Notes: a model not told the origin generated them from the sequence alone. A stretch of 64,000 nucleotides of DNA from Ruegeria arenilitoris (GCF_013030265.1 NZ_WPZQ01000006.1:1-64000), one strand, 5' to 3'; shown: positions 27,120-37,269, counted from the first letter of the stretch. Numbers and translations: made by a program.

Positions 27120-27213
27120 AGGGCGCTCTCCACAAATGAATCTGTGTCAGGAAGGGGTTTATCTAAGCGTGATTCCCCGCATTGACAAGCGGGAAATGGC
27201 TTTTTCCAATGCT

Positions 27214-27795
27214 TCACATCGGTGTTACCGCAGATACATCCTCGGCTGGCAACCTGGCAATCATTTCAGTCACGGTCAGGTCGAGAACGGGATGACGCCA
27301 ATCAGGTGCAATGTCAGCCATCGGAACAAGCACAAAGGCCCGGTCCTGCAAACGGGGATGCGGAACAATCAACTGATCTGGCGCGACCTGAGACTGTTGA
27401 TCCGCAGCTAAGTTGAACCAGCGTTTATATTCGGCCTGATCCGGTAGCACGAGATCCTCCCAACACACCAGATCAAGGTCCAAAGTGCGCATACCCCAAC
27501 GCTGTTCGCGTGCGCGGCCAAATTCGTGTTCAACCCGATGCAGCAATTCCAACAGGCCGTTCGGATCCAGATCGGTTTCGATTAGCGCCGCAGCATTCAC
27601 GTAATCAGGCCCCGCACCCGCCGGAAAGCACGGAGTTTCAAAGAAACGGCTCACCCTGCGAATCACCACACCCTGACGCTCCAACGCATCAATCGCTTGG
27701 CGAAGTGTCACACTGGGCTCATTATCTCTCAGATTGAGATTTGCGCCTAGCGCTAACACTGCGTTTGAGCAAGTTTTGTTCACTTCTGACCCCAT
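27214..27795 (-). CDS. folK: 2-amino-4-hydroxy-6-hydroxymethyldihydropteridine diphosphokinase
   Basis: Pyrophosphorylates hydroxymethyl-dihydropterin in folate synthesis. 193 residues. Family blocks ALGANLNLRDN, RFFETPCFPAGAGPDYVNAA, EHEFGRAREQRWGMRTLDLDLV and VPHPRLQDRAFVLVPM are in order. It stands alone upstream of rpoZ and is divergent from the NYN gene. Confidence 0.95.
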   Translation of the reverse strand: MGSEVNKTCSNAVLALGANLNLRDNEPSVTLRQAIDALERQGVVIRRVSRFFETPCFPAGAGPDYVNAAALIETDLDPNGLLELLHRVEHEFGRAREQRWGMRTLDLDLVCWEDLVLPDQAEYKRWFNLAADQQSQVAPDQLIVPHPRLQDRAFVLVPMADIAPDWRHPVLDLTVTEMIARLPAEDVSAVTPM

Positions 27796-27925
27796 ATTCC
27801 TTATGACGCATACTTGCGATACAGCCCAAAAGCCCTAATTATAGGGACACCAGCGCGTCGATCATTTTTCATTCACTCACTCACGTAACACGCGGCGCTC
27901 TGGGTTATACCGAAAGGGACTGTTT

Positions 27926-28501
27926 ATGTTTTATAAGGACGAACGGCTAGCGCTGTTCATCGACGGCTCGAATCTTTATGCTGCGGCAAAAGCTCTCGGT
28001 TTTGACATCGACTACAAGCTTCTGCGGCAAGAGTTCATGCGCAGGGGGAAGCTGCTGAGAGCCTTTTATTACACAGCGCTGCTCGAAAACGACGAATACT
28101 CACCGATCCGCCCACTGGTTGACTGGCTGCATTACAATGGCTTCACCATGGTCACCAAACCGGCGAAAGAATACACCGACAGCATGGGGCGTCGGAAGGT
28201 CAAAGGAAACATGGATATCGAGCTCACCGTCGATGCCATGGAGCTTGCACCACGCGTTGACCATATTGTGCTGTTCTCGGGCGATGGGGATTTCCGCCCG
28301 CTGATTGCCAGCCTGCAGCGTCAGGGCGTGCGTGTTTCAGTTGTCTCGACCATCCGCAGCCAACCGCCAATGATCTCGGACGAGTTGCGCCGTCAGGCCG
28401 ACAACTTCATCGAGCTTGAGGACCTGCGCGACGTGATCGGCCGGCCTCCGCGTGACATCCCTAACGAGCCACGCAGTGTGGCGGTCGCCTCGGGCACCTG
28501 A
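27926..28501 (+). CDS. NYN domain (LabA/DUF88) putative ribonuclease
   Basis: 191 residues, a PIN-like NYN domain. Acidic metal-binding positions are seen in LALFIDGSNLY, KGNMDIELTVDAM and LFSGDGDFRPLI. Proteins of this family are thought to be RNases; the target is unknown. It is monocistronic with a very strong terminator 33 bp after the stop. Confidence 0.92.
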   Translation: MFYKDERLALFIDGSNLYAAAKALGFDIDYKLLRQEFMRRGKLLRAFYYTALLENDEYSPIRPLVDWLHYNGFTMVTKPAKEYTDSMGRRKVKGNMDIELTVDAMELAPRVDHIVLFSGDGDFRPLIASLQRQGVRVSVVSTIRSQPPMISDELRRQADNFIELEDLRDVIGRPPRDIPNEPRSVAVASGT

Positions 28502-28533
28502 TACAATCCGCCACTCACCAAGCGGAATAATGT

Positions 28534-28570
28534 GCGCGGTCAGGATCTATTGTCCTGGCCGCGCTTCTTT
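28534..28570 (+). terminator. Terminator after the NYN gene
   Basis: 12 bp stem (28534-28545 with 28553-28564, one G-T pair), 7 nt loop, then TTCTTT. Confidence 0.9.
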
Positions 28571-28695
28571 AACCAAGGACCAGTGCTGAAACACCGTTTT
28601 GCTAGCACTGATTCATGTCATATGAATGACAGACCGGTCCTGACTGGACCAACGGTATGAAAAGCCTTACCTGTCCCATTCAAGGAGACAGCGCC

Positions 28696-29646
28696 ATGAC
28701 CCAGCAGCCACTGACACTTTATCTTGCCGCACCGCGCGGTTTTTGCGCGGGCGTGGATCGTGCAATCAAAATCGTGGAAATGGCGCTCGAGAAATGGGGA
28801 GCGCCCGTCTATGTGCGCCACGAAATCGTTCACAACAAATTCGTAGTCGATGGTCTGCGCGAAAAAGGTGCTGTCTTTGTCGAAGAGCTGGATGAATGCC
28901 CAGATGACCGCCCGGTGATCTTTTCAGCCCATGGCGTTCCGAAATCTGTCCCGGCTGCAGCATCCCAACGCGAAATGGTGTTCGTGGACGCCACCTGCCC
29001 GCTTGTGTCCAAAGTGCATATCGAGGCGCAGCGCCATGCCGAGGCCGGGCTGCAGATGATCATGATTGGCCATAAAGGTCATCCTGAAACCATCGGCACT
29101 ATGGGGCAGTTGCCGGATGGCGAGGTTTTGTTGGTTGAAACCGTTGACGACGTCGCAAATGTTGACGTCCGGAACCCGGATAAGCTGGCCTTTGTCACGC
29201 AAACCACCCTTTCCGTCGATGATACCAAAGATATTGTAGCAGCCTTGCAGGCTCGGTTCCCGGCAATCGTGGGGCCGCATAAGGAAGACATCTGCTACGC
29301 CACGACCAACCGGCAGGAAGCGGTCAAATCGGTAGCCCCAAAATCCGATGCACTGCTTGTGGTGGGCGCGCCAAACTCATCCAATTCCCGACGACTGGTC
29401 GAGGTCGCCTCAAAAGCCGGGTGCGCCTATGCGCAGTTGGTACAGCGCGCGAGAGAAATCGACTGGCGAGCCCTCGATGGCATTTCGAGCATTGCCATCA
29501 CAGCCGGCGCTTCAGCTCCGGAGGTACTCGTCAACGAAGTTATCGACGCCTTCAAAGAACGCTACGATGTGACTGTCGAGCTTGTCGAAACCGCTGTAGA
29601 AAATGTTGAATTCAAGGTCCCGCGCGTTCTGAGGCAGCCCGCATGA
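28696..29646 (+). CDS. ispH: 4-hydroxy-3-methylbut-2-enyl diphosphate reductase
   Basis: Last enzyme of the MEP isoprenoid pathway, an iron-sulfur protein yielding IPP and DMAPP. 316 residues from ATG 28696, with AAGGAG 8 nt upstream. Three cluster cysteines appear in [20 protein letters not shown] and [11 protein letters not shown]; the substrate His/Glu motifs RHEIVHN and GHKGHPET are intact. Start of a tightly coupled plus-strand operon with DUF3429, a methyltransferase, rnhA and a TRIC-like channel. Confidence 0.97.
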   Translation: MTQQPLTLYLAAPRGFCAGVDRAIKIVEMALEKWGAPVYVRHEIVHNKFVVDGLREKGAVFVEELDECPDDRPVIFSAHGVPKSVPAAASQREMVFVDATCPLVSKVHIEAQRHAEAGLQMIMIGHKGHPETIGTMGQLPDGEVLLVETVDDVANVDVRNPDKLAFVTQTTLSVDDTKDIVAALQARFPAIVGPHKEDICYATTNRQEAVKSVAPKSDALLVVGAPNSSNSRRLVEVASKAGCAYAQLVQRAREIDWRALDGISSIAITAGASAPEVLVNEVIDAFKERYDVTVELVETAVENVEFKVPRVLRQPA

Positions 29647-30095
29647 GCGGGGTGCCCAAGGCACCCCTGTTTCTTGGCCTGGCCGGATTAATCCCGTTTG
29701 TTTGGGGCGCAGTAACATACGTAAATTCAGACCTGCAGGCCTGGGGCACCCAAATGCTGGGGCCACGCTTTGTGGGACCATACGTGCAACTTTTTTATGG
29801 AGCCGTCATTCTCAGCTTCATGTCCGGGATCTTGTGGGGATTCGCGACCAAGACCTCGGGAAGCAAGGCCGCGACGTGTTACGCGCTGTCAGTCCTACCT
29901 GCTCTCTGGGCGTTCTTTACCACAGGCGGTGGACCGGAAACTGCCGGGATAAACCTGATCATTGGCTTCATAGGCTTATTGCTTCTGGATGCCGCATTCT
30001 GGCACTGGGGCCTTGCGCCTCGCTGGTGGATGAAACTGCGCATCCTTCTGACCGCAATCGTAGTTTTATGTCTTGCTGTAGGAGTTTACCTGTGA
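29643..30095 (+). CDS. DUF3429 family membrane protein
   Basis: 150 residues, about four to five helices ([75 protein letters not shown]). The [15 protein letters not shown] segment is typical of DUF3429. Function unknown. ATGA overlap with ispH and GTGA overlap with the following methyltransferase show translational coupling. Confidence 0.87.
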   Translation: MSGVPKAPLFLGLAGLIPFVWGAVTYVNSDLQAWGTQMLGPRFVGPYVQLFYGAVILSFMSGILWGFATKTSGSKAATCYALSVLPALWAFFTTGGGPETAGINLIIGFIGLLLLDAAFWHWGLAPRWWMKLRILLTAIVVLCLAVGVYL

Positions 30096-30685
30096 GCGAT
30101 CCTGATACCATCTCTGTTTATGACGAACAGGCACAGCAATATGCCGAACTGACCGATGACTCAAACAAAGCGGATCGGGGTATGACCGATTTCATCGCAG
30201 CGGTTCCCGAGGGAGGTATGGTCCTTGATCTGGGCTGCGGACCGGGCGCATCCGCGCTGGTCATGGCGCAGGCGGGGCTGAAGGTTGAGGCAACGGACGC
30301 CTCGGCCGAAATGGTCAAGCTGGCCTCCGCCAATCATGGAGTTACCGCTCGGCAAGCAGAGTTTACGGACCTGAACGAAGTCGAAGCCTATGATGGCGTA
30401 TGGGCTAATTTCAGCCTGCTTCACGCCACCCGCGCAGCCTTCCCGAACCATCTGGTGGCAATTCACAAAGCTCTGAAGCCGCATGGCGTTCTGTTCATCG
30501 CCATGAAGCTGGGACAGGGCGAAGGACCGGACAGGTTGGGTCGGTACTACAGTTACTACAGTGAGGATGAATTGAAGACTTATCTGCAGGAGGCAGGATT
30601 CACCGTTACGGGCCAATGGCATGGTAGCGGCACCGGGCTTGATGGATCGGTATCGGACTGGATCAGGTTGGCCGCACATGCCTGA
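30092..30685 (+). CDS. Class I SAM-dependent methyltransferase
   Basis: 197 residues. GTG 30092 overlaps the previous stop (GTGA), fixing the start. Motif I is [13 protein letters not shown], the acidic end of strand 2 is [11 protein letters not shown], and FSLLHATR lies at motif IV. Substrate is unknown; a small-molecule type, as no RNA- or protein-recognition domain is attached. It overlaps rnhA by 8 bp. Confidence 0.9.
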   Translation: MSDPDTISVYDEQAQQYAELTDDSNKADRGMTDFIAAVPEGGMVLDLGCGPGASALVMAQAGLKVEATDASAEMVKLASANHGVTARQAEFTDLNEVEAYDGVWANFSLLHATRAAFPNHLVAIHKALKPHGVLFIAMKLGQGEGPDRLGRYYSYYSEDELKTYLQEAGFTVTGQWHGSGTGLDGSVSDWIRLAAHA

Positions 30686-31145
30686 TCTGTTTGCTTATAC
30701 GGATGGCGCCTGTTCTGGCAATCCCGGCCCCGGCGGTTGGGGGGTATTGCTGCGTGCGATGGATGGGGACGACGTCCTCAAAGAACGCGAACTGAATGGC
30801 GGCGAAGCGGAAACCACAAACAATCGCATGGAATTGCTGGCCGCAATCGCCGCGCTTGAGGCGCTGGAGCGACCATCAAAAATCACGATTGTGACTGACA
30901 GTGCATATGTAAAAAACGGCGTGACAGGCTGGATATTCGGATGGAAGCGCAATGGCTGGAAAACTTCCAACAAGAAACCGGTCAAAAACGTCGATCTGTG
31001 GCAGCGTTTGGATGAGGCGCAGGCCCGTCATGACGTCACATGGGAATGGGTAAAGGGGCACGCTGGGCATCCCGAGAATGAACGTGCTGACGAGCTTGCC
31101 CGTGGCGGTATGGAGCCATTCAAGCCAAAAAAGGCCAAGGCGTGA
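30678..31145 (+). CDS. rnhA: Ribonuclease HI
   Basis: Cleaves RNA in RNA/DNA hybrids. 155 residues from ATG 30678. Catalytic residues lie in [17 protein letters not shown] (Asp9), [10 protein letters not shown] (Glu), TDSAYV (Asp) and NERADELA (Asp), with the basic handle [16 protein letters not shown]. It overlaps the methyltransferase upstream by 8 bp and the channel gene downstream by GTGA. Confidence 0.97.
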   Translation: MPDLFAYTDGACSGNPGPGGWGVLLRAMDGDDVLKERELNGGEAETTNNRMELLAAIAALEALERPSKITIVTDSAYVKNGVTGWIFGWKRNGWKTSNKKPVKNVDLWQRLDEAQARHDVTWEWVKGHAGHPENERADELARGGMEPFKPKKAKA

Positions 31146-31765
31146 ACGGGCTTGCCCTGCTGGATTACGCCTCGGTTCTGGTCTTTGCGCTGACAGGCGC
31201 ATTGGTGGCCAGCCGTGCGCAGCTTGATCTGGTTGGGTTCGCGTTCATGGCTTGCCTAACGGCGGTTGGTGGAGGCACGGTCCGGGATCTGCTGCTGGAC
31301 CGGCATCCCATTTTCTGGGTTGGGCAACCCGATTACATCCTGATTGCAACGGCGGCTGCGGTTTTGGTGTTCTTTACGGCGCATCTTGTCGAAAGCCGAT
31401 ACAATTGGCTGGTCTGGCTGGACAGTTTCGCACTTTCGATTGCTGTCGCCGCAGGAACCGGCGCGGCTTTGTCACTGGGGCAGTCCGGGGTAATCGTCGT
31501 GCTTATGGGTATCAGCACCGGGTGCCTGGGTGGATTGATGCGCGATGTCGTGTGTAACGAAGTGCCGCTGGTGTTGAAGCAGGGTGAACTCTACGTCTCC
31601 TGCGCTTTTTCAGGTGCGATTACTGCAGTCTTTGCAACAAAGCTTGGGTTGGAGCCCCTGTTGTCACTTGGGCTCTGCGCGTTGGTATGCTGGGCGTTGC
31701 GGGCTGGCTCTTTAATATTTGGCTGGAAACTTCCGGTCTATAAGGGCCGTCCACCCAGACAATAG
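31142..31765 (+). CDS. Trimeric intracellular cation channel (UPF0126/YadS) family protein
   Basis: 207 residues, seven predicted helices in two repeats. Repeat signatures are [19 protein letters not shown] and [19 protein letters not shown], the glycine-rich kinks of TRIC-type channels. Starts GTG 31142 in a GTGA overlap with rnhA. Ion specificity unknown; bacterial homologues conduct K+. Confidence 0.9.
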   Translation: MNGLALLDYASVLVFALTGALVASRAQLDLVGFAFMACLTAVGGGTVRDLLLDRHPIFWVGQPDYILIATAAAVLVFFTAHLVESRYNWLVWLDSFALSIAVAAGTGAALSLGQSGVIVVLMGISTGCLGGLMRDVVCNEVPLVLKQGELYVSCAFSGAITAVFATKLGLEPLLSLGLCALVCWALRAGSLIFGWKLPVYKGRPPRQ

Positions 31766-31768
31766 GCC

Positions 31769-32590
31769 CTAACCCATCAGCAAACGCGCGCCGATTTCTT
31801 TGACAAACTTCGCTGCAACCATCGCGGTCATCCCATATGGGTCACGGTGAGGGTTCAGTTCAACGATATCCGCGCCAACCAATTGCCCTTCAAACTGGTG
31901 GATCAAGTCGATCACCTCGCGCGTACTCAGGCCACCAGGTTCATGATGTGACACTCCGGGGGCAAAGGCCGGGTCCAAAGCGTCCAGATCCAGCGACAGA
32001 TACACCGGACCATCGAAAGAAAGTTGAAGGTCCGGTCGCCAGTTACGCATGTCGATCACTTCGACGCCGAACTTGTCTGCCTGCGTGCGCTGATGCGCGT
32101 TCATGGTGCGAATACCCACCTGCACCAGACGTCTGATCGGGCAATTCTCCATCACCCGTGCGAAAGGGCAGCCGTGACCAAGGGGACCGATATCTTGCTG
32201 ATCATAAAGATCAGGGTGCGAGTCGATATGCAGGATGTTCAAACCTTCATAACGCTCGGCATGGGCTTTGATCAGTGGGTAAGCGACCGAATGATCGCCA
32301 CCCAATGACAGCAGCCGCGCGCCAGTTTCCACACGTTCGGCAGCGCCTGCCTCAATCCGATCAATGGGTTCCTGACCGCGCATCTCAAAAACATCAAGAT
32401 CCCCGGTATCCTTGAAACGGTCCGTCGCACTAAGATCAGTGCCATCCTCGGCGGTCAGGTTCGCAGCCCCGGAGTGTAGTGCTTCGCGAATTCGCCCGGG
32501 GGCAAAGGCTGGCCCCTGCAGAAAAGATGAGTGCAGATCCAGTGGAATGCCCATCAGGGCAACATCACCCGGTTTCAGATCATGCGGCAT
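31769..32590 (-). CDS. Arginase/agmatinase/formiminoglutamase family enzyme
   Basis: 273 residues from ATG 32590. Binuclear manganese motifs: GGDHSVAYP, HIDSHPDLYD (Ser replaces the usual Ala) and SLDLDALDPAFAPG. These fit a ureohydrolase acting on arginine, agmatine, a guanidino acid or formiminoglutamate; the exact substrate cannot be told, and no arginine or histidine catabolic genes adjoin. A TTG start 14 codons upstream exists but lacks support. Confidence 0.87.
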   Translation of the reverse strand: MPHDLKPGDVALMGIPLDLHSSFLQGPAFAPGRIREALHSGAANLTAEDGTDLSATDRFKDTGDLDVFEMRGQEPIDRIEAGAAERVETGARLLSLGGDHSVAYPLIKAHAERYEGLNILHIDSHPDLYDQQDIGPLGHGCPFARVMENCPIRRLVQVGIRTMNAHQRTQADKFGVEVIDMRNWRPDLQLSFDGPVYLSLDLDALDPAFAPGVSHHEPGGLSTREVIDLIHQFEGQLVGADIVELNPHRDPYGMTAMVAAKFVKEIGARLLMG

Positions 32591-32652
32591 GCGGCGGTCT
32601 CCGATATCATTGCCGCGCGATCTGGCCTGCACTTTTGTTGAGGGTCAAGTGT

Positions 32653-32889
32653 TCAGCGGCGAAAATAGGTCTGCCAAATCCAGATCACCAACAGCGCCCC
32701 AAGTACCGCCCCGATGAAACCGGACAGCCAGCCCATGACCGTGATCAGCGTCCGCAAAAGGAACCCACCTACCAGTGCCCCAACTATGCCAATCAGCATG
32801 GTGGTTGGAATGTCGGCCTCGATCTTCATCAACCTCGTCGCCAAAAATCCGGCGGCTGCTCCAATGATGATCAGTGCGACAATGGGCAT
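32653..32889 (-). CDS. GlsB/YeaQ/YmgE family small membrane protein
   Basis: 78 residues, three helices: IVALIIIGAAAGFLATRLM, TTMLIGIVGALVGGFLL and GFIGAVLGALLVIWIW. The glycine-zipper pattern IGIVGALVGGFL is typical of transglycosylase-associated proteins. It lies 1 bp after the following 84-residue membrane protein and is last in the def-fmt unit. Confidence 0.85.
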   Translation of the reverse strand: MPIVALIIIGAAAGFLATRLMKIEADIPTTMLIGIVGALVGGFLLRTLITVMGWLSGFIGAVLGALLVIWIWQTYFRR

Positions 32890-32890
32890 C

Positions 32891-33145
32891 TCATTTTCTC
32901 CAGTGAGTCGGCACAATGATGAGCGCACCAACAGATGACACGATTGCGTTAAGCCCCGGGGAACCCAGACCAAGTCCGAAGCCAAACATCCTGCCGAACA
33001 TCATCTGGGTAAAGAAAAACAGAAAGGCACCGCCGATACAAATGATGATGGATTGCAAATAACCGTTGTGGGTAAAGCCTGATTTTTCGGACAGTGCACC
33101 AACGATTGCCGCAATCAGCACAGTCCCCATCAATGTCAAATACAA
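32891..33145 (-). CDS. Small hypothetical membrane protein
   Basis: 84 residues with an N-terminal helix LMGTVLIAAIVGALSEK, a central helix LQSIIICIGGAFLFFFTQMM and a glycine-rich third segment (GLGLGSPGLNAIVSSVGALI). It resembles the GlsB/YeaQ family in pattern, so the two neighbours may be distant paralogues. It follows fmt by 15 bp. Confidence 0.65.
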   Translation of the reverse strand: MYLTLMGTVLIAAIVGALSEKSGFTHNGYLQSIIICIGGAFLFFFTQMMFGRMFGFGLGLGSPGLNAIVSSVGALIIVPTHWRK

Positions 33146-33160
33146 GTCAGTTGTCCTTTT

Positions 33161-34066
33161 CTAAATCCGGGTTCCGGCATTAATGCTCCAACCGCGCAGA
33201 AACTCGTCCCTGTCTTGCGCGCCCTTGCCTGCCCGTTGCAGACGCAGAAGCTCGACAGCACCCTCGCCACAGGCAACGGTCAGCGCATCATCCAGCACCT
33301 CGCCCGGCACACCTTGGCCCTGCGCAATCCGCGAAGCCAGCAGTTTGACGCGTTCACCCTCAATTTCAGTCCAGGCGCCAGGGAAAGGAGACAACCCCCG
33401 GATTTGTCGATCAACCTCTACGGCAGGGGATGACCAGTCAACACGCGCTTCTGCCTTATCGATCTTGGCAGCATAGGTCACGCCAATCTCAGGTTGCGGT
33501 TCTGGCGCGAGATCCGGCAAACGGTTAAGAGCATCGACTATCAGATGCGCGCCCATGACGGAAAGGCGGTCGTGCAATTGCGCCGTGGTTTCCTCGATCC
33601 CGATATCAGTAGCTTCGCGCAGCAATACCGGACCGGTATCCAGCCCTGCCTCCATCTGCATGATGCAGATACCCGTTTCGGTATCGCCGGACATAATCGC
33701 CCGATGGATCGGTGCTGCCCCACGCCAACGCGGCAAAAGGCTTGCATGAATATTAAGGCAACCGTGGCGAGGTGCATCCAGAATAGCCAGCGGCAGGATC
33801 AACCCATAAGCCACAACCACCGCAACATCAGCGTCAAGCGCTGCAAACTCGGCTTGCGCCTCAGGTGATTTCAGTGACACTGGATGTCGAACTGTCAGGC
33901 CCAGAGTGTCAGCGCGCGCGTGAACAGGCGTAGGTCTGTCCTTCTTCCCTCGGCCCGCCGGGCGTGGTGGCTGGCAGTACACGGCAGCGATCTCATGGCC
34001 GGCCTTCACCAGCGCATCCAGCACCGGCACCGAGAAATCGGGGGTTCCCATGAATACGATACGCAT
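33161..34066 (-). CDS. fmt: Methionyl-tRNA formyltransferase
   Basis: Formylates initiator Met-tRNA. 301 residues. The N-terminal domain has [32 protein letters not shown] (catalytic Asn-His) and the C-terminal tRNA-binding domain FSPFPGAW. ATG 34066 gives the usual start; a GTG at 34078 overlapping the previous stop (GTGA) is an alternative that would add four residues. It is downstream of two deformylase-type genes. Confidence 0.96.
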   Translation of the reverse strand: MRIVFMGTPDFSVPVLDALVKAGHEIAAVYCQPPRPAGRGKKDRPTPVHARADTLGLTVRHPVSLKSPEAQAEFAALDADVAVVVAYGLILPLAILDAPRHGCLNIHASLLPRWRGAAPIHRAIMSGDTETGICIMQMEAGLDTGPVLLREATDIGIEETTAQLHDRLSVMGAHLIVDALNRLPDLAPEPQPEIGVTYAAKIDKAEARVDWSSPAVEVDRQIRGLSPFPGAWTEIEGERVKLLASRIAQGQGVPGEVLDDALTVACGEGAVELLRLQRAGKGAQDRDEFLRGWSINAGTRI

Positions 34067-34074
34067 AACCAGTC

Positions 34075-34569
34075 TCACCCTGCCTTTTTGGCTTTGCGCA
34101 ACAGCATGTCCCTTTTGACCTTGCTGAGACGGTCAAAGTACATCTTGCCATTAAGATGGTCGATCTGATGCTGCACGCTTGTCGCCTCGATACCGACAAA
34201 ATCCCGGCGATCGATCATACCGTGCTCATTCAGAAATTTGACCGTTACTGCCCGAGGGCGTTTTACCTTGGCGGAAACGCCTGGCAGGTTTGGGCTGGCC
34301 TCTTCATGTTCGCGCAACTCGACTGAGCTGTGTAGAATTTCCGGATTTGCAAGTTTCACCGCACGCCCTCGTTCGGTCGAACCGTCAACAACGGCAAGCT
34401 GCATCATCACACCGATCTGAGGAGCAGCCAAACCAACGCCCGGCATCGCCTCCATCGTGTCAATCATGTCGTCCCAAATGGCGCGGATCTCATCCGTGAT
34501 CTCGGTCACTTCATCGGCCTTGCTGCGCAGGCGTTTGTCTGGCCAGGGCAGGCAGGAGCGTACGGTCAT
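34075..34569 (-). CDS. Peptide deformylase-like protein, active site degenerate
   Basis: 164 residues, clearly of the deformylase fold: motif 1 is intact (GVGLAAPQ, residues 44-51). Motif 2, normally EGCLS, reads EASPN, so the metal-ligand Cys is Ser92. Motif 3, normally HEIDH, reads HQIDH (134-138), so the catalytic Glu is Gln135. By family knowledge neither deformylation nor normal metal binding is expected. The reading frame is undamaged and the gene is packed between def and fmt, so it is probably a maintained non-enzymatic paralogue rather than a pseudogene. Confidence 0.9.
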   Translation of the reverse strand: MTVRSCLPWPDKRLRSKADEVTEITDEIRAIWDDMIDTMEAMPGVGLAAPQIGVMMQLAVVDGSTERGRAVKLANPEILHSSVELREHEEASPNLPGVSAKVKRPRAVTVKFLNEHGMIDRRDFVGIEATSVQHQIDHLNGKMYFDRLSKVKRDMLLRKAKKAG

Positions 34570-34591
34570 ATGCTGTTCTCCGATGCCACGC

Positions 34592-35110
34592 TTATGCGCG
34601 GGCGCGCTCGCGCTTCAGCTTTTGCATTTTGCGGGTGATCATCTGCCGTTTGAGCGGTTTGAGGTAGTCGATGAACAACTTGCCATTCAGGTGATCAATC
34701 TCGTGCTGGACGCAGGTGGCCCAAAGCCCATCAAACGTCTCTTGCTGCAGGTTCCCGTCCCGGTCCAACCAGGTGACATCAACAACCTTGGGACGGGTGA
34801 CCTCGGCATACTGGTCAGGGATGGACAGGCAACCTTCTTCATAGACGCTGGTTTCATCCGATGCCGAAACAATCTCGGGGTTGAACATCGCCAATGGTCG
34901 GGGCGCCTCGCCCTCTTCCTTGACGCAATCAATCACGATCAACCGATCGAGTATCCCGATCTGGGGTGCAGCCAAGCCAATGCCGGGCGCGTCATACATT
35001 GTCTCCAGCATGTCATCGGCCAGCTTACGCAGTTCGTCGGTGATGTCAGCGACCGGCGTGCAGACCGTTTTCAGGCGGGGATCGGGATGGATCAGGATAT
35101 TGCGTTTCAT
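34592..35110 (-). CDS. def: Peptide deformylase
   Basis: Removes the N-formyl group from new proteins. 172 residues with all motifs intact: [20 protein letters not shown] and QHEIDHLNGKLF. It is the first gene of the def, def-like, fmt unit, with a 22 bp gap to the second. This is the copy expected to supply the essential activity. Confidence 0.97.
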   Translation of the reverse strand: MKRNILIHPDPRLKTVCTPVADITDELRKLADDMLETMYDAPGIGLAAPQIGILDRLIVIDCVKEEGEAPRPLAMFNPEIVSASDETSVYEEGCLSIPDQYAEVTRPKVVDVTWLDRDGNLQQETFDGLWATCVQHEIDHLNGKLFIDYLKPLKRQMITRKMQKLKRERARA

Positions 35111-35208
35111 GAGGCTGACTTAGGCCATCACGTGCGTCGCCGCAACGCCCCCCTTGCACGCAGCGCGATTCAGGATAGCTTGCCCTGCGATCAGACAGGA
35201 GAACACCC

Positions 35209-36381
35209 ATGAGTTTTGACGATCTCATCAACCGCCACGGCACCCACTGCGCCAAATGGGACATGATGGAGCAGGTCTATGGCGTACCGACCAATGACGG
35301 GATCGCCATGTGGGTCGCGGACACGGACTACCGGGCGCCTGCGCCCGTGCTGAACAAGATGCGCGAAATGGTTGACCATGGTGTGTTCGGTTACGTCAAT
35401 CTCGACCAGCCTTATAAAGACGCAATCCGGTGGTGGATGCGCACCCGCCATGATTGGGTCGTGGATGCGGATGCGATCTTTACCACCACGGGCTTGGTGA
35501 ACGGTGTTGGTATGTGTCTGGACACATTCACACAACCCGGCGATGGGATCGTCCTTTTCACACCGGTCTATCATGCCTTTGCCAAGGTGATCCGCAATGC
35601 AGGCCGCGAGGTTGTGGAATGCCAGATGGTCAACAATGATGGCCGCTACGAGATGGATTTCGAAGCCTATGATGAGCAGATGACAGGCAAGGAAAAGATG
35701 GTCATCCTCTGCTCACCGCACAATCCCGGTGGTCGGGTCTGGACCCAAGCCGAATTGCAGGCGGTCGCGAATTTTGCCAAACGCCACGACCTGCTGCTTT
35801 TGTCTGATGAAATTCACCACGATCTGGTTTATCCGGGACACACTCACATCCCGATGCAGAATGCTGCACCGGAAATCACTGACCGGCTGTTAATGCTGAC
35901 TGCGCCATCCAAAACCTTCAACATCGCCGGTTTGCATACAGGTCAGGTGATTATTCCAGATCCTGAATTGCGGGGACAGTTTGCAAAACGGATGCTCGCC
36001 CTGTCGCTTGCGCCGAACTCAGTCGGGCAGTTTGCGACCGCAGCCGCCTATTCTGCTGAAGGGGCGGCATGGGTGGACGAACAGATCGCCTATATCGACG
36101 AAAACCGAAAAGTCTTTGATACCGCAATTGCTCGCATTCCCGGGCTGCGTTCGATGCCGTTGGAAGCCACTTATCTGGCCTGGGTCGATTTCTCGGGCAC
36201 AGGCATGGATCGCGCTGAGTTCACTAACCGTGTCGAGCAAACAGCCAAGATCGCGGTCAATCACGGCACAACATTCGGTTCAGGCGGTGAACAGTTCCTG
36301 CGGTTCAACCTCGGAACTCAGCGTGCCCGGATCGAAGAAGCCTGTGATCGCTTGAAAGACGCATTTTCCGATCTGCAGTAA
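35209..36381 (+). CDS. PatB/MalY family PLP-dependent C-S lyase/aminotransferase
   Basis: 390 residues, fold-type I. N-terminal MWVADTDYRAPAPV, SPHNPGGRVW, LSDEIHHDLVYPG and APSKTFNIAGLH with the PLP lysine. MalY/PatB members are cystathionine beta-lyases, some acting on other cysteine conjugates; the exact substrate is not set by sequence. AGGAG lies 9 nt before the ATG. An L,D-transpeptidase follows 3 bp later. Confidence 0.92.
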   Translation: MSFDDLINRHGTHCAKWDMMEQVYGVPTNDGIAMWVADTDYRAPAPVLNKMREMVDHGVFGYVNLDQPYKDAIRWWMRTRHDWVVDADAIFTTTGLVNGVGMCLDTFTQPGDGIVLFTPVYHAFAKVIRNAGREVVECQMVNNDGRYEMDFEAYDEQMTGKEKMVILCSPHNPGGRVWTQAELQAVANFAKRHDLLLLSDEIHHDLVYPGHTHIPMQNAAPEITDRLLMLTAPSKTFNIAGLHTGQVIIPDPELRGQFAKRMLALSLAPNSVGQFATAAAYSAEGAAWVDEQIAYIDENRKVFDTAIARIPGLRSMPLEATYLAWVDFSGTGMDRAEFTNRVEQTAKIAVNHGTTFGSGGEQFLRFNLGTQRARIEEACDRLKDAFSDLQ

Positions 36382-36384
36382 AAC

Positions 36385-36912
36385 ATGCGCCGGTTTGCTC
36401 TGATAACACTGATTGTTCTTGTGGCTGGTGCTGGCTGGTTTGGCTGGCACCGCTTTGGCCCAAGACCTGTTGCCCCGCCGATGGCACCTGAGGCCTCGCA
36501 GGTCGACCATATCCTTATCGAGAAATCTGCCCGCAGGCTGACGGCCACGCTGGATGGAGCGATCGTGATGCAGGCCGACATCGCACTTGGTTTTGAGCCT
36601 GAGGGCGACAAGCAGCAGGAAGGCGATGGCAAAACGCCGCTTGGATTGTTCAAGATAGACAGGCGTAATCCTCAAAGCGCTTATCACCTGTCACTGGGTA
36701 TCGACTATCCACAGACTGAAGATATTGATCACGCCAGTCTTGAGGGCGTCGACCCCGGTGGAGACATCTTCATCCACGGTCAGCCAAACGGCGTCTTTGG
36801 CATCACACTTCCGGGCGACTGGACTGCCGGTTGCATCGCAATATCGAATTCTGAAATGGCACGGCTCTGGAGCCTTGCACCAACTGGGACAACGGTTGAA
36901 ATCCGACCCTAG
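36385..36912 (+). CDS. L,D-transpeptidase (YkuD) family protein
   Basis: 175 residues. One N-terminal signal anchor (LITLIVLVAGAGWFGW), then a YkuD domain with IFIHGQPN and the catalytic motif WTAGCIAISNSEM (Cys in GC-I-A-x-S/N). It acts on peptidoglycan in the periplasm, either crosslinking or attaching proteins. The active-site cysteine and preceding His are present. It is probably cotranscribed with the PatB-like gene. Confidence 0.9.
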   Translation: MRRFALITLIVLVAGAGWFGWHRFGPRPVAPPMAPEASQVDHILIEKSARRLTATLDGAIVMQADIALGFEPEGDKQQEGDGKTPLGLFKIDRRNPQSAYHLSLGIDYPQTEDIDHASLEGVDPGGDIFIHGQPNGVFGITLPGDWTAGCIAISNSEMARLWSLAPTGTTVEIRP

Positions 36913-36915
36913 CGG

Positions 36916-37269
36916 TCAGTCTTCCACACCAAGCAACGCGATTGGCGCATCGGGAGCGCGATAGAAATCCAACGGGGCCTTATCAGCTGCGGCGGTATTG
37001 CGTTTGAACTCATAACGCATCTCGCCGCCCTCTTCTTCATCAGCAATGATCAGACATTGATAAAGGTGCTTTGCACCATCGTATATGTCGACAAGACCGC
37101 GCAATTGCGGCGTAGTCTCCGCCTCAACGGAAAATCCATCATTCCACAATTTGAGGATTTTGAAGTAATTGTCGCCCATTTCCACCCTCAAGCGACTGGC
37201 TTTCTTCAGGGTAGCGATTCGTGCCGCATCCAATTCGGCACGCATTTCCTTAGAAACATAGGTACTCAT
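36916..37269 (-). CDS. Hypothetical cytoplasmic protein
   Basis: 117 residues, no signal or membrane segment. N-terminal helix rich in Ala/Glu/Arg (SKEMRAELDAARIATLKKASRLR), then GDNYFKILKLWNDGF and a strand-rich part LYQCLIIADEEEGGEMRYEFKR. I do not recognise a domain. It converges on the transpeptidase with 3 bp between stops. Confidence 0.7.
   Translation of the reverse strand: MSTYVSKEMRAELDAARIATLKKASRLRVEMGDNYFKILKLWNDGFSVEAETTPQLRGLVDIYDGAKHLYQCLIIADEEEGGEMRYEFKRNTAAADKAPLDFYRAPDAPIALLGVED

Noticed and set aside
34075..34569. Calling the second deformylase a pseudogene
   Set aside because: Full-length frame with intact motif 1, tight packing with def and fmt, and no frameshift; catalytic substitutions alone do not make it a pseudogene.
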